Of a stretch of DNA of 64,000 bases, positions 17,927 through 27,296 are shown one piece after another. Below the pieces are notes generated by a model that made no database searches, was not told the DNA's origin, and worked only from the letters and a program-made list of their open reading frames with translations. The stretch covers positions 1,178,001-1,242,000 of the forward strand of contig NZ_CP139559.1 of the NCBI RefSeq assembly GCF_034263275.1. The letters run 5' to 3'. Position 1 is the stretch's first letter. Each line of letters starts with the position of its first letter. The position numbers and the translations under genes are program-made. The DNA is from Mucilaginibacter sp. cycad4. Its GTDB lineage: Bacteria; Bacteroidota; Bacteroidia; Sphingobacteriales; Sphingobacteriaceae.

Positions 17927-20900
17927 TTAGAAAGTTACTTTTAAGTTGAAACCGATACCCCGTGTACCCGGGTATTGCGCAGTTTCACCTTCTGATGCAC
18001 TAATTTCTGACGGATCGAAATCTTTTGATTTAGCGTAGATTAACAAAAGGTTACGGGCGGTTAATTCAAAACGCGCCGATTGCAACGCCCTGCCTAAGCC
18101 CCATTTTTGTATTGGAAGCGTATACCCAAATGCTACCTCACGAAGTTTAATGAATGTTAAATCATAGATATAAGGATCGTAAGTTTTGTTGTTGGTTAAG
18201 CCCTGGTAGTATGATTTGGCATCAACATAATAAGTAACAGGGTTGTTTTTATCATCAACGCCGGTAACTTTAACACCACCGCCATCGGCAACAGGATCAC
18301 GTACCGACATGCCTTTATCGTTAAGCGCGGCAGTGTTGGCAGTTAAACCGCTATACTGGCCCCAACGGTTTGATAACGAAACAAATTTACCACCAAACTG
18401 ATAATCAATGTTAACGTTTAAGTTAAACGATTTGAAGAAAGTGAACGAGTTTTGTAAACCACCGGTATATTTTGGTAATACGCTGCCAAAATAAACGTTA
18501 GGATCATTGATATAGGCACCTGATGAAGTAAGGATTGGCACACCAGCAGCATTACGTTTAATACCGTTACCATAAATTTGGCCCCACCATTTACCTTTTT
18601 GGTTAATAAGGTATGGCATATCTGTACCCCAAACACCTGCAACCTGCACGCGGTCAACACCATATTTGTTGCTGATCTCTACAACTGTATTATCAAGCAA
18701 TTGTGCAAAGTTGGCGTTTACAGTCCAGTTAAAGTTTGGCAGGGCAACCGGTATACCGCCTGCAGTAATTTCAAGACCTCTTTTTTTAATTAAACCAATG
18801 TTGGTAAGGATTGATGATACACCGCTGGCTCCGTTTACAGCTAAAGATAGCGGGATATCTTTATCGTCAGATTTCCAGTAGGTTCCTTTAAATGTTAACC
18901 TGTCGTTGAAAAAGCCTAAGTCTAAACCAATTTCCTGAGATGTTGTTGTTGTACCGTGAAGGGCAGGGTCAACAAATTGAGTTGGTCCGCCTTGCAGCAA
19001 ATTGCCGTTCCATTTGTTGGCAGCAATGCCATATACGGTGTTGTTACGGTAAGCACCAAAAGTTTCGGTTGTTGTACCTAAAGCCAATGGCACCTGGCCC
19101 CACGAAGCCCTTAATTTACCAAAGCTTAGCCAATCTCTAAATTCAGGCATCAATTCGCTGAATATGAATGAACCACCGAATGATTTAGATAATACCGAGT
19201 TAGCCCCGTTTAAGTTTGATATAGTTGAATACCAGTCGTTACGTAAAGTCGCGTCGATATAACCGATGGCTTTGTAACCGATGTGGGCTGACCCGTGTAC
19301 CGAACGGTATTGTTCCTGCGTACGGCCGTTACCAACCGCGATAGGGTCAACGGAGTTTGACAAGCTGTAAAGATCAGGTACACTTAAACCATTTTGTGTA
19401 CTTGCCGAGTTATCTTTATAACTCCAGTTATAAATGTCGGTACCTGCATTTGCTGAAACGTGAAAATCTTTGATCTGCTTTTCATAATTAAGCTGGGTTT
19501 CATAGTTTTCACGGTTCGAATAAGTGTTTGATGTGGCGTAAGTAGCTTTTTTACCGGTTTGGGTACCGCTGGCCTGAATCTCAGACGAAATTTTGTTTTC
19601 GTTCCAGGTGTTGCTTTGATTACGACGGTAAGTTACTTTGAAGGTCAGATCTTTGTTGATCTTATACATAACATAGATGTTTCCGAATAAACGGTCACGA
19701 GTATTTATGTTTTGCCACTGTTTTTGCCATAAATACGGATTGTACCAGTAGTTACCACCATAAAACTGATCCGGGTGCTCGGGATCATATGAATTTGGGT
19801 TTTGATGATTCCAGCTTACGTATGTGCCATCGGGCGATTTAAGGTCTTGCAGCTCTTTCATGATACCCATGTCAAGGTCGCGGTGGAACCATGAATTAAA
19901 TGATCCGCTTGATGCGCTTGCATAGGCATCATCAATCTGGCCATGTAGCTGAGTGCCCGAAAAGTTGATATTTGCACCTACGCTGAAGTGTTTGTTAAGA
20001 TCAAAGTTACCTGCTAACGCGAAGTTGTTTTTGTTTAACCAGGTTTCAGGCACAATACCGGTTGTGTGTTGGTTATTGTACGACATCCTGAAGTTATAGT
20101 CATCAGATGCTTTGGTAAACGCTACTGTGTTATTTAAAGAAACGCCTGTTTTAAAGAAATCTTTAGCGTTATCCGGCTGCGGGGTCCATTTTGCAGTTTT
20201 GAATGAATATTTGGTCCCCGGGGCCCATGCATACCACGGAATATATTCCTGGCCAACCATTTTGGGTCCCCAGCTGCTATCGTCGGTATAATCCGGATAG
20301 TATTTGCCATCTAAAGCTTTCCAGCCTTCCGGATCACCATCTTTGTAATGATACTGGATGAAATCGGCCGAAGCACCGCCACCATAACTGTTTTGGTAAT
20401 TAGGGAGGATGTAAGCTTTATCAAAATTGGCGCCTAAGTTAAACTCAACGCCTACACCTTTTGATTTCTTGCCTTTTTTGGTAGTAATTACGATAGCACC
20501 GTAAGCACCTTGTGAACCAAATTGCGCAGAAGCAGCCGGGCCGTTTAAAACGCTGATATCATCAATATCGTCATTGCTTAAATCATCGGCGTTGGGCAAA
20601 ATAGTGCCGTCAACTACATATAAGGGGTTGTTACCGCTGCCGAAACCTGTAGCACCGCGCAGCCTGATGTTGGTGTTACGGCCTAAAGCTGCTGCCGACT
20701 GGCTTCGTACCTGAACACCGGCAACTTTACCTGCAAGTGCATTATTAACGTTAGGCTGACGGACAGTGTTCAACTGTTCGGATTTTACAACCTGGGCAGC
20801 ATAAGATGCCGAACGCGAAGATTGTTTTGCACCGTAAGCACCGGTAATTACCACCTCGGATAATTTGTTAGCACTGCTTGTTAGTTTAACATCTAACGGA

Positions 20901-21166
20901 GCCGAACCTATTTCGGCTGTTTGAGATGTAAAACCAATAAAGCTAAAGCTTAGCGATTTTGCAGAAGCAGGAACAGATAAGGAAAATTTACCATCTGCAT
21001 TTGTTTGCGTACCTAAGGTGGTACCTACAACTCTTACGGACACGCCTGGCAGCGGTAGTCCATCGTCTTTTGAAGTTACCCGGCCGGTAACCGTTTTGTT
21101 TTGTGCATGTACCACACTAATAAATAGCATGAACAAACACCAGCTTGCGAGTAGGAGTTTTTTCAT
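17927..21166 (-). CDS. SusC/RagA-family TonB-linked outer-membrane transporter
   Basis: 1079 residues. Signal peptide to VHAQN; then a CarboxypepD_reg-like domain (TVTGRVTSKDDGLPLPGVSV, about 24-105), a TonB-box-like VVITGAYGAKQ and a plug domain (LAGKVAGVQVRSQSAAALG, NIRLRGATGFGSGNNPLYVVDG, about 115-235). A 22-strand beta barrel ends at GFNLKVTF, with a terminal Phe. Full length for the family. It imports oligosaccharides or peptides across the outer membrane with the SusD lipoprotein encoded next. No sigma/anti-sigma extension is present at the N-terminus, so regulation is probably through another sensor. Confidence 0.92.
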   Translation of the reverse strand: MKKLLLASWCLFMLFISVVHAQNKTVTGRVTSKDDGLPLPGVSVRVVGTTLGTQTNADGKFSLSVPASAKSLSFSFIGFTSQTAEIGSAPLDVKLTSSANKLSEVVITGAYGAKQSSRSASYAAQVVKSEQLNTVRQPNVNNALAGKVAGVQVRSQSAAALGRNTNIRLRGATGFGSGNNPLYVVDGTILPNADDLSNDDIDDISVLNGPAASAQFGSQGAYGAIVITTKKGKKSKGVGVEFNLGANFDKAYILPNYQNSYGGGASADFIQYHYKDGDPEGWKALDGKYYPDYTDDSSWGPKMVGQEYIPWYAWAPGTKYSFKTAKWTPQPDNAKDFFKTGVSLNNTVAFTKASDDYNFRMSYNNQHTTGIVPETWLNKNNFALAGNFDLNKHFSVGANINFSGTQLHGQIDDAYASASSGSFNSWFHRDLDMGIMKELQDLKSPDGTYVSWNHQNPNSYDPEHPDQFYGGNYWYNPYLWQKQWQNINTRDRLFGNIYVMYKINKDLTFKVTYRRNQSNTWNENKISSEIQASGTQTGKKATYATSNTYSNRENYETQLNYEKQIKDFHVSANAGTDIYNWSYKDNSASTQNGLSVPDLYSLSNSVDPIAVGNGRTQEQYRSVHGSAHIGYKAIGYIDATLRNDWYSTISNLNGANSVLSKSFGGSFIFSELMPEFRDWLSFGKLRASWGQVPLALGTTTETFGAYRNNTVYGIAANKWNGNLLQGGPTQFVDPALHGTTTTSQEIGLDLGFFNDRLTFKGTYWKSDDKDIPLSLAVNGASGVSSILTNIGLIKKRGLEITAGGIPVALPNFNWTVNANFAQLLDNTVVEISNKYGVDRVQVAGVWGTDMPYLINQKGKWWGQIYGNGIKRNAAGVPILTSSGAYINDPNVYFGSVLPKYTGGLQNSFTFFKSFNLNVNIDYQFGGKFVSLSNRWGQYSGLTANTAALNDKGMSVRDPVADGGGVKVTGVDDKNNPVTYYVDAKSYYQGLTNNKTYDPYIYDLTFIKLREVAFGYTLPIQKWGLGRALQSARFELTARNLLLIYAKSKDFDPSEISASEGETAQYPGTRGIGFNLKVTF

Positions 21167-21881
21167 TGTTAAAAAATCAGTTTTAGTTAATACCCAAAAC
21201 TACGATTTTTGTAATAAAATGAAAAAAAAGTTGAAAAAAGTTTAATCTTTTTTATATATATTAAAATATTTATAAAAAAAATGATAAAACGTTAATGCAA
21301 AAGATGTAAAATGGGATTTTTTTTAAATTCTTCATATGAAATTCATATAAATTTTATATGAATTTTAATTTTTAAGGTAGCTGTGTAGATGTCTATGTAA
21401 AAATAACGGGAAATATTACTTTATAAACCCCATATTAATGAAATACTCAGGTAATAAATCTAAAAAATGTGTCTTTTCTAAAATTTAAAAACTAAGTATA
21501 GGTTTAAGAAGAATGTTGGGTTTTGCTTTTTTAAAAATAATAATATTTTTTGTAAAAAGAAAGTGACGAATGGATGAATATTAAAAATCTATTGGTGAAA
21601 GCTTTTACTTATAATATTCGAATTGTTTTTGATATAATGTAATTAATTGATTATTAGATTTTTGTGAACTTTGTATATTGTGTGTATTTATTATTTTTAT
21701 CAGGTTTTGTTTTTAAATAAAATGTTTTAAGAGGAATTTAATAGACAAGCTGTGGTAGTAAGGTATTTTGATTGACCAAGAATTAATCAAAATTTTTGTG
21801 GTTTAATAAAAATGAGGCGTTTTTCGGCCGGTACTTAACACTTCAGCTTAACTACTTCAGTAATTTGCAAGGTAGTAATAT
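21167..21881. promoter_or_regulatory. AT-rich upstream region of the SusC operon with palindromes
   Basis: These 715 bases are strikingly AT-rich with no supportable ORF. On the minus strand a TAGTTTTG box (21195-21202) lies 29 bp before the SusC ATG and fits the Bacteroidota -7 element. At 21339-21365 there is a 13 bp inverted repeat (AAATTCATATAAA and its complement around one central T), immediately preceded by a second palindrome, TTCATATGAA, at 21331-21340. Together they give repeated TTCATAT half-sites, a candidate operator cluster. Confidence 0.5.
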
Positions 21882-22331
21882 CTACCGCCATGAAGTTGTC
21901 ATTTGCCGAGTTTGCAGTACTTTAAAGGTTTGTTGATGACAGCTGCAGGCAGGGGCAAAGAAGCTTAAATTGCATTGTGAACAAAAAATGTTTGCATAGC
22001 GGACACCTTTTTCAGCGTTTGGATGAATAGTGGCCTTTGGTTTTGTTTGTATAGCTGTTGTTTTATTTGAATTTGAAGGGTTGACGAATCTTCCTGTTAG
22101 TAATGAAGCTAATACTTCTGTTTGAGCTTCAGGTTCATTGATAAGTAATTGAGGTGATATCTTCGAAACAAAATGGGGAGCTTTGCTATATTTACGTAAC
22201 CGGTCATCTCTTCGGTCCGGAAGCTTGTTTTGAGGCCTTGGTAAAACAACGCCAGCCTCATAAGATTTGTCCTGTAGTAATGCGATTATACAAATCAGCA
22301 TTATTATAAACGTGCTAATAAAGTATTGCAT
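21882..22331 (-). CDS. Hypothetical membrane-anchored protein with Cys-rich C-terminus
   Basis: 149 residues from the ATG at 22331. Residues 2-20 form a membrane or signal segment (FISTFIIMLICIIALL), followed by a basic, low-complexity middle and a C-terminal cluster FCSQCNLSFFAPACSCHQQ with four or five cysteines that could bind metal. I do not recognise a family. Codon use on this strand looks normal for the window. It diverges from the response regulator gene and might be a small envelope component of that system. Confidence 0.45.
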   Translation of the reverse strand: MQYFISTFIIMLICIIALLQDKSYEAGVVLPRPQNKLPDRRDDRLRKYSKAPHFVSKISPQLLINEPEAQTEVLASLLTGRFVNPSNSNKTTAIQTKPKATIHPNAEKGVRYANIFCSQCNLSFFAPACSCHQQTFKVLQTRQMTTSWR

Positions 22332-22446
22332 CACTTTCTTCTGTTAATAGATTTTGATATATATTGAAAGCAGTAACCAGGGAAGGCCGGCTCGTATAAA
22401 TAGGATGTGCAAAGATTTCTCATTTTATTTCTGTTTGTTTTGGTAA

Positions 22447-22526
22447 ACAATTTTATCAACAGATGTCAACGTGTACAATACAAAGCAGTTGGTATTTTTT
22501 GAAATGAGGATAAAGTATAGATTTAC
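22447..22526 (+). promoter_or_regulatory. Shared promoter module, copy 1 (upstream of the response regulator)
   Basis: The module has three conserved blocks at fixed spacing: ACAATTTTAT at 22447, the 24 nt block at 22475-22498 starting ACAATACAAAGCAGTTGG, and GATAAAG..TAG.TTTAC at 22509-22526. The same blocks recur at 25328-25407 with identical offsets (28 and 34 bases relative to the central block). TTGG within the block and TAGATTTA near the end can serve as -33 and -7 elements. The regulator's GTG start is 27 bp beyond it. Confidence 0.75.
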
Positions 22527-22552
22527 TGTGAATTTACAACATAAATAGCACC

Positions 22553-23182
22553 GTGGAAAAACTATCAATTATAATAGCAGATGATCATACTTTATTTATC
22601 AACGGGTTGTGTATGTTATTGCAGGGCGAAACGGATATTGAGGTATTAAATGTTGCTGCTAATGGTAAGGAAATACTGCATTTGTTACACAGCTATAGCC
22701 CCGACCTTGTGTTGCTTGATATCAATATGCCTGGTATTAATGGTTTTGAAGTGCTTAAGCGAATAACGGATTATTATCCTAAAATTAAAGTGATCATGCT
22801 TTCTACCTATAATGAAGAGCACCTGATTGAGAAAGCAAAAGCCGAAGGCGCCAATGGCTACTTGTTTAAGAATGCAGAGAAGGCCGAATTGTTGCAGGTA
22901 ATGCGTTCTGTAGCTCAAGGACAACTTTGTTTTCCCTGCAAGCAGCCCGTTGTTAATTCCCAGCTTAATGAACCGGATCCTTTTTTAAAGCAATTTCAGC
23001 TTACTAAAAGAGAAATTGAGCTTTTACAATTTATAAAACAGAATTACACCAACCAGCAGATGGCCGATCATCTTCACCTGAGTATTTATACCGTTGAAAC
23101 GCATCGTAAAAATATTATGCAAAAGCTTAACCTGAAAAACCCGGTTGAGCTTACCCGGTTTATAATGCAATATAATTTATAA
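22553..23182 (+). CDS. NarL/LuxR-family response regulator, GTG start
   Basis: 209 residues. The receiver domain (1-120) has the acidic pocket IIIADDH, phosphoacceptor D56 in LVLLDINMPG, the switch MLSTY and conserved lysine in GYLFKNA. The C-terminal LuxR HTH is about 145-205: LTKREIELLQFIKQNYTNQQ and SIYTVETHRKNIMQKLNL. The first in-frame ATG would lie inside the receiver, so the GTG at 22553 must be the start. The cognate kinase is encoded convergently, with the two 3' ends overlapping by 6 bp. A promoter module shared with the operon at 25.7 kb lies directly upstream. Confidence 0.92.
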   Translation: MEKLSIIIADDHTLFINGLCMLLQGETDIEVLNVAANGKEILHLLHSYSPDLVLLDINMPGINGFEVLKRITDYYPKIKVIMLSTYNEEHLIEKAKAEGANGYLFKNAEKAELLQVMRSVAQGQLCFPCKQPVVNSQLNEPDPFLKQFQLTKREIELLQFIKQNYTNQQMADHLHLSIYTVETHRKNIMQKLNLKNPVELTRFIMQYNL

Positions 23183-24949
23183 AGGCTTATTGGTAAGTGG
23201 AATATAAATAGAAACAAGGGTGCCCCTGTTAGGCTGCGAATCAAATTCAACCTTGCCTTTTAAAAAATTTATCCGCGATCGCAGATTGTTTAGGCCCATT
23301 CCCTTAAAAATCTCAGGATTGGTTGTGTCAAAACCTATGCCATTGTCTTCAATAGTGAGGCTGATGCTTTCATTACTTCTCATAAGGGAAATGTCAACCC
23401 TGTCGGCATGAGCGTGCTTCATTACATTGTTTACGCTTTCCTGTAATACCCGGTACAAAATGATCTCAGTAGTATCATCAAACGGCGAATCAAACCCCTC
23501 GCTGAAAAAATTTATTGCAATATTATTGTTTTTGATATTCTCAATAAATTGTTTAATTACCTGTGCCAGTCCTGTTTTATGAAGTGCCCAGGGCATCATA
23601 TTGTGTGATATTGTTCTTACTTCTTTAAATCCATAGTCAACAAGGTTAATTGCTTTTTCAAAACGGGTTCTTTGCTCTTCATTTATAAAAGGTAGTTCAC
23701 TGCCTATAACTGACAGGTTTATTTTGGCTGCCGATATTATTTGACTTACACTATCATGTAAATCCTGGGCAATTCTTCGTCTTTCACTTTCTTCGGCGGC
23801 AATTATAGCCTGCATGGCCATGTTGCGCTGCTTTAGCTTGTTTTGTTTATAATAAAAAAAGCCGGTAAATAGCATTAAAAGTATAAAAAGACAGATACCT
23901 GCCATCCAGTAATTGCGCTTTGTTATTTCAAATTGTTGCTGCAGTACCTGGTCTTCACGCTGTTTTATCTCGTATTTTGCTTGTAGCTCATCAATAGTGC
24001 TGTTGCCCGAGGTTTTAATTGCGGCATGCTTTTTTAAATAAACCAGCGATTGCTTATAATCACCCATCTGCTCATACAAATCAGCCATTTCATTCGTGGC
24101 GCTTCTTTGCATATCTGCATAATTTATTTGGGTAGCAAACTGGAGGCAGTTTTTTAAAGCATCGAGAGATTGCGTATATAGCCGTTTGTTTTTATACAGT
24201 ACACCAAGGTTAAAATAGTTAATTGAAAGTGCAAGGGTATCATTTAATGATTTTTTGATATCGATGGTTTTTAAAATTTCCTGTGCCGATTCGTTTGGTT
24301 TGATATTTCCCATAACGTCTCCCATAAATTTATGGCTGTATGCTTCAGAAGTATTTTCATTTGTTTGCCGGGCAATGTTTAAAGAGTCTTTTATATCAAA
24401 TGCCTGCCTGGAATAATTTAAAGCCTCCCGGTAATTGTCTTTTGCTTCGTATAACGCTCCGGCCAGGTTTAAGGCCTCTATCAACGCTATACGATCACCG
24501 GTTTTGGGGGCATATGAAATGGCCAGCATACAAAATTCAAGCGCTTTTTCATAGTTTTTTAATTTTAAATACGCTTTCGCTAACCTGTTGTAGTCATCGG
24601 TTAAAATATACTGCTGATTTGTTTTACTGAGCATAACCGCAGCAATATTATAATGATACGATGCAGAGTCATATTCGTTGGTTTGGAAATAGGCTTCTCC
24701 TAAAGTTCTCGATAGTAAAGTAACAGCTTTTTTATTGTTCAGCTTATATGCAAGGTTCAAGCCTTCTTTTGCAATAATGATAATTTTAGACGGATTTTGT
24801 TCGGGCGGATAGCTGGCAATCTGGGTTGCAGCGGTTAAGCGTTTTTGTGCCGGTGATTTGCTGAAAATAACTGTTTTTAAACTATCAATATTTTGAGCGG
24901 AACAAGGAATCACAGCCAAAATAAGCAGAAGAAATGAAATGTATTTCAT
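23177..24949 (-). CDS. TPR-containing sensor histidine kinase (HisKA_3 type)
   Basis: 590 residues from the ATG at 24949, giving signal peptide MKYISFLLLILAVIPCSAQ; the upstream TTG is unlikely. Residues about 25-330 are tetratricopeptide repeats in the periplasm. A membrane helix follows (MAGICLFILLMLFTGFFYY), then a HisKA_3 dimerisation domain with RRRIAQDLHDSVSQ (phosphoacceptor H398) and an HATPase_c domain (QESVNNVMKHAHA, IEDNGIGFD, GMGLNNLRSR). This is the common Bacteroidota NarX-like kinase pairing with a LuxR-type regulator, here the convergent gene at 22553. The signal is unknown. Confidence 0.9.
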   Translation of the reverse strand: MKYISFLLLILAVIPCSAQNIDSLKTVIFSKSPAQKRLTAATQIASYPPEQNPSKIIIIAKEGLNLAYKLNNKKAVTLLSRTLGEAYFQTNEYDSASYHYNIAAVMLSKTNQQYILTDDYNRLAKAYLKLKNYEKALEFCMLAISYAPKTGDRIALIEALNLAGALYEAKDNYREALNYSRQAFDIKDSLNIARQTNENTSEAYSHKFMGDVMGNIKPNESAQEILKTIDIKKSLNDTLALSINYFNLGVLYKNKRLYTQSLDALKNCLQFATQINYADMQRSATNEMADLYEQMGDYKQSLVYLKKHAAIKTSGNSTIDELQAKYEIKQREDQVLQQQFEITKRNYWMAGICLFILLMLFTGFFYYKQNKLKQRNMAMQAIIAAEESERRRIAQDLHDSVSQIISAAKINLSVIGSELPFINEEQRTRFEKAINLVDYGFKEVRTISHNMMPWALHKTGLAQVIKQFIENIKNNNIAINFFSEGFDSPFDDTTEIILYRVLQESVNNVMKHAHADRVDISLMRSNESISLTIEDNGIGFDTTNPEIFKGMGLNNLRSRINFLKGKVEFDSQPNRGTLVSIYIPLTNKPL

Positions 24950-25045
24950 ACCCGGTTTTTTGGTCCCGGTTAAAGATAGTAATTTGATGTTTATCAGCAA
25001 AAGCCGTCGGTTTTGGGATTATTACCGGTTGGTGTATTTTTAAAA

Positions 25046-25237
25046 TCAGGAGATGAGCATTATTAAAGCTGATAATATAGCTAACATAAAAAACACTATT
25101 TGCCGTTGCCTGGCGCTGATAATACTGGGTATCATGCCTGTTCCCTGCAATTTGTGGAGTTTAAATTTATACATAGCTGATAACCCCATAAAAGTTAGGG
25201 AAATAAAGCCCACGAGGTAATTTAAATTGCTTTCCAT
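25046..25237 (-). CDS. Small membrane protein, 2 TM, unknown
   Basis: 63 residues from ATG 25237. Two hydrophobic helices (about 6-24 and 47-62) are separated by a basic loop with ISARQRQIV. The frame has normal codon choice but no recognisable family. It lies just upstream of the kinase gene on the same strand with a 96 bp gap, so co-transcription with the kinase is possible. Confidence 0.45.
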   Translation of the reverse strand: MESNLNYLVGFISLTFMGLSAMYKFKLHKLQGTGMIPSIISARQRQIVFFMLAILSALIMLIS

Positions 25238-25671
25238 GATCTTTTAATTTAGGTGGAACACGATGAATTAATATGTCTTAAAACCAGTTTGGCCCTGTTA
25301 TATATATCACCGGTTGCTTTTGATAGTACAATTTTATGGAGCTGCCGAAATACACACAATACAAAGCAGTTGGTATTTTGGAGTGCCATGATAAAGCTTA
25401 GTTTTACAAATGAAATATTACAGTAGCTATATCATGTAGATTCACTATTATAGTGTTATGCAGATGGGATATGTTGGAAAGCCGTATACCGCAAATTGAT
25501 AAAAAGGATTAACTTTATTAACGATTTCGTATATGTAAATTGTGGACTATACCTAAGAGGATTATTGCTCAACTGGCTATCAATAAAAATTAAGTTAATA
25601 AGATATCATCAATAAAACCGGGTGATTGTATTAAATGCAATCGCTTTCGGCAAAAAGATAATTAAGTGGAA
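25238..25671. other. Long upstream region of the secreted-protein operon
   Basis: A 434 bp gene-free stretch. Its 25328-25407 part is the second copy of the promoter module. If transcription starts there, about 260 bases of leader precede the ATG at 25672. I see no ORF of note and no classical riboswitch in it. Confidence 0.4.
25328..25407 (+). promoter_or_regulatory. Shared promoter module, copy 2 (upstream of secreted-protein operon)
   Basis: Same three blocks and same spacing as at 22447-22526: ACAATTTTAT at 25328, the identical 24 nt block at 25356-25379, and GATAAAG..TAG.TTTAC at 25390-25407. The spacers between blocks differ, so the conserved positions look selected. TAGTTTTA near the end can act as the -7 element. 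It points to co-regulation of this operon with the response regulator. Confidence 0.7.
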
Positions 25672-26376
25672 ATGTCATACATCGTCCAAAAAAAGAAGAG
25701 AAACCGGCAACTCGGCAGATTAATACCATGCTTTATTTGGTTATTAGCTGTTTGGGGGGGCTTAGATCATGCTGTTGCTCAAAACCGCAATAATCAATCA
25801 GACTGGAACGTACCACCACCATTAACACCTGGTACAATCACCAAAGGTAATACCCGGGGCAATAGTTCGGCGGGTAAGCCGATTGTGCTTACGCTTACTG
25901 ATATCCCGGTGGTTGCACAGCCGTTTGTTTCATCAACTCAAATGCCTGTACTGGCTGCAATTGGCTCAACCCCACCGGTGGTCGATGCGCCTGGCCAACC
26001 TGAGATTAATGGTGCCACTGCCGGATTACCTGAAATTCCATCACCCGAAGCACCAGAAACTCCTCAGCTGCCAAAGCAAACAATGCAGGATCTTCAGTTT
26101 TCATCTGTTATCGACCTCCCTTTGCCTGAATCTCCGGAATTGCCCCCGTCGCCTGTTGAGCCAACTGTATCAGGCCAGGTAAATATTATAAAAGGCCCAA
26201 TTCCGGTAATGCCCGATATAACAGGTACAGTGCCGCTTTTACAACCTTCCGGAAATCTTATACCGTGGTCTATTCCGGAAATTCCCGAAAGCGAGAGTTT
26301 TAAAATGACATCGCCGGCAGGAACAAAGGATGATAAGTTAAAAGGCAAACCTCAATCAAACAGGAAAAAACAGTAG
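25672..26376 (+). CDS. Proline-rich secreted protein, unknown
   Basis: 234 residues from the ATG at 25672; a GTG two codons earlier is an alternative. Basic N-terminus KKKRNRQLG, hydrophobic core CFIWLLAVWGGLDHAVA and a cleavage site before QNRN make a signal peptide. The mature part is low-complexity and rich in P, E, S and T, with repeated PE/LP units such as LPESPELPPSPVEP, and ends in a basic tail. No catalytic motif. It resembles an extended, disordered envelope linker or surface protein. It is followed by a second secreted protein 49 bp downstream and preceded by the promoter module shared with the response regulator. Confidence 0.6.
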   Translation: MSYIVQKKKRNRQLGRLIPCFIWLLAVWGGLDHAVAQNRNNQSDWNVPPPLTPGTITKGNTRGNSSAGKPIVLTLTDIPVVAQPFVSSTQMPVLAAIGSTPPVVDAPGQPEINGATAGLPEIPSPEAPETPQLPKQTMQDLQFSSVIDLPLPESPELPPSPVEPTVSGQVNIIKGPIPVMPDITGTVPLLQPSGNLIPWSIPEIPESESFKMTSPAGTKDDKLKGKPQSNRKKQ

Positions 26377-26425
26377 CTGCGACATAATGTCAAATTATCA
26401 GAGGCATTATAACAAGAACACCAAA

Positions 26426-27226
26426 ATGAAAAGTACCCCAATTGAGTTAAAATATATATTAGTTATAATATTAGCTTTTGCAAGCGGTATTACCTTCGCC
26501 CAGGGCAGATTTAAACAGGGAGATGAATTTCAGAGGCAGGTAGTGACAAAATCAAATTGTGTTTTACAGCGCGGCAGCCAAACTTTACGTGTTGGCTCGG
26601 TTTCAATAGTTATTAAAACCTACAAGGTAACAGATGCTTCTGAAAAGGGGGCTTCTTTTGCTATTACTACTGATAAGCTTATTGATACTATAAATGCAAT
26701 GAACCAAAACCTGGTATATAACTCAGGTAAGCCTGCCGATCCAAATTCTGTTATCCAGGTAGGTTTGCAGAAAATGTTGAATAATCAATCAATAGTTTCA
26801 ATAAATAACAAAGGCGAGGTACTGAATTTAAAACGCCCGGTTGTTATCAATGATACACTTTTATCCTTTGCCGGCATCCAGCCAGAGCATTTATCGCCGG
26901 GCACTACGCTGCAGTTAATGGTTGATTTTCCGGTTAGCCTCACGCTTAAAAAGGGTTATTCATGGAAAGTTACTACTTCATCGGCCGAAACCAACTACAC
27001 GGTTTATGCTATAAGCGGCCAAACTACTATTATTACCTATAAAACATCGGTTTTAGGTGGTAGTTTAAATAGCCGGATAAACGGATCGATACTTATAGAC
27101 AACAATACCGGGGTTGTTTTAAAAAGATATTCACAAAGTGTTTCTACAGGATATGAAATGGTAAATGGAATAGTTTACACTGCTACCCGCCGTACTGCTG
27201 TTACCGAGATATGTAATAAAAAATAG
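26426..27226 (+). CDS. Secreted protein of unknown function, possibly DUF6263-like
   Basis: 266 residues from the internal ATG at 26426, which begins MKSTPIELKYILVIILAFA and has a cleavage site at TFAQG; an ATG 13 codons upstream (26387) would place a hydrophilic tail before the signal. The mature protein is beta-rich with FKQGDEFQRQVVTKSNCVLQ, a pattern I associate loosely with DUF6263, and a repeated lipocalin-like alternation of strands to RRTAVTEICNKK. No active site is visible. It is the second gene of the operon behind the shared promoter module. Confidence 0.6.
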   Translation: MKSTPIELKYILVIILAFASGITFAQGRFKQGDEFQRQVVTKSNCVLQRGSQTLRVGSVSIVIKTYKVTDASEKGASFAITTDKLIDTINAMNQNLVYNSGKPADPNSVIQVGLQKMLNNQSIVSINNKGEVLNLKRPVVINDTLLSFAGIQPEHLSPGTTLQLMVDFPVSLTLKKGYSWKVTTSSAETNYTVYAISGQTTIITYKTSVLGGSLNSRINGSILIDNNTGVVLKRYSQSVSTGYEMVNGIVYTATRRTAVTEICNKK

Positions 27227-27296
27227 GAGGACTTCCAGGGTTATATATCTTGTCGTTTATTAAAGATAACATTACCTGCCTTTATAATCTTAATGC

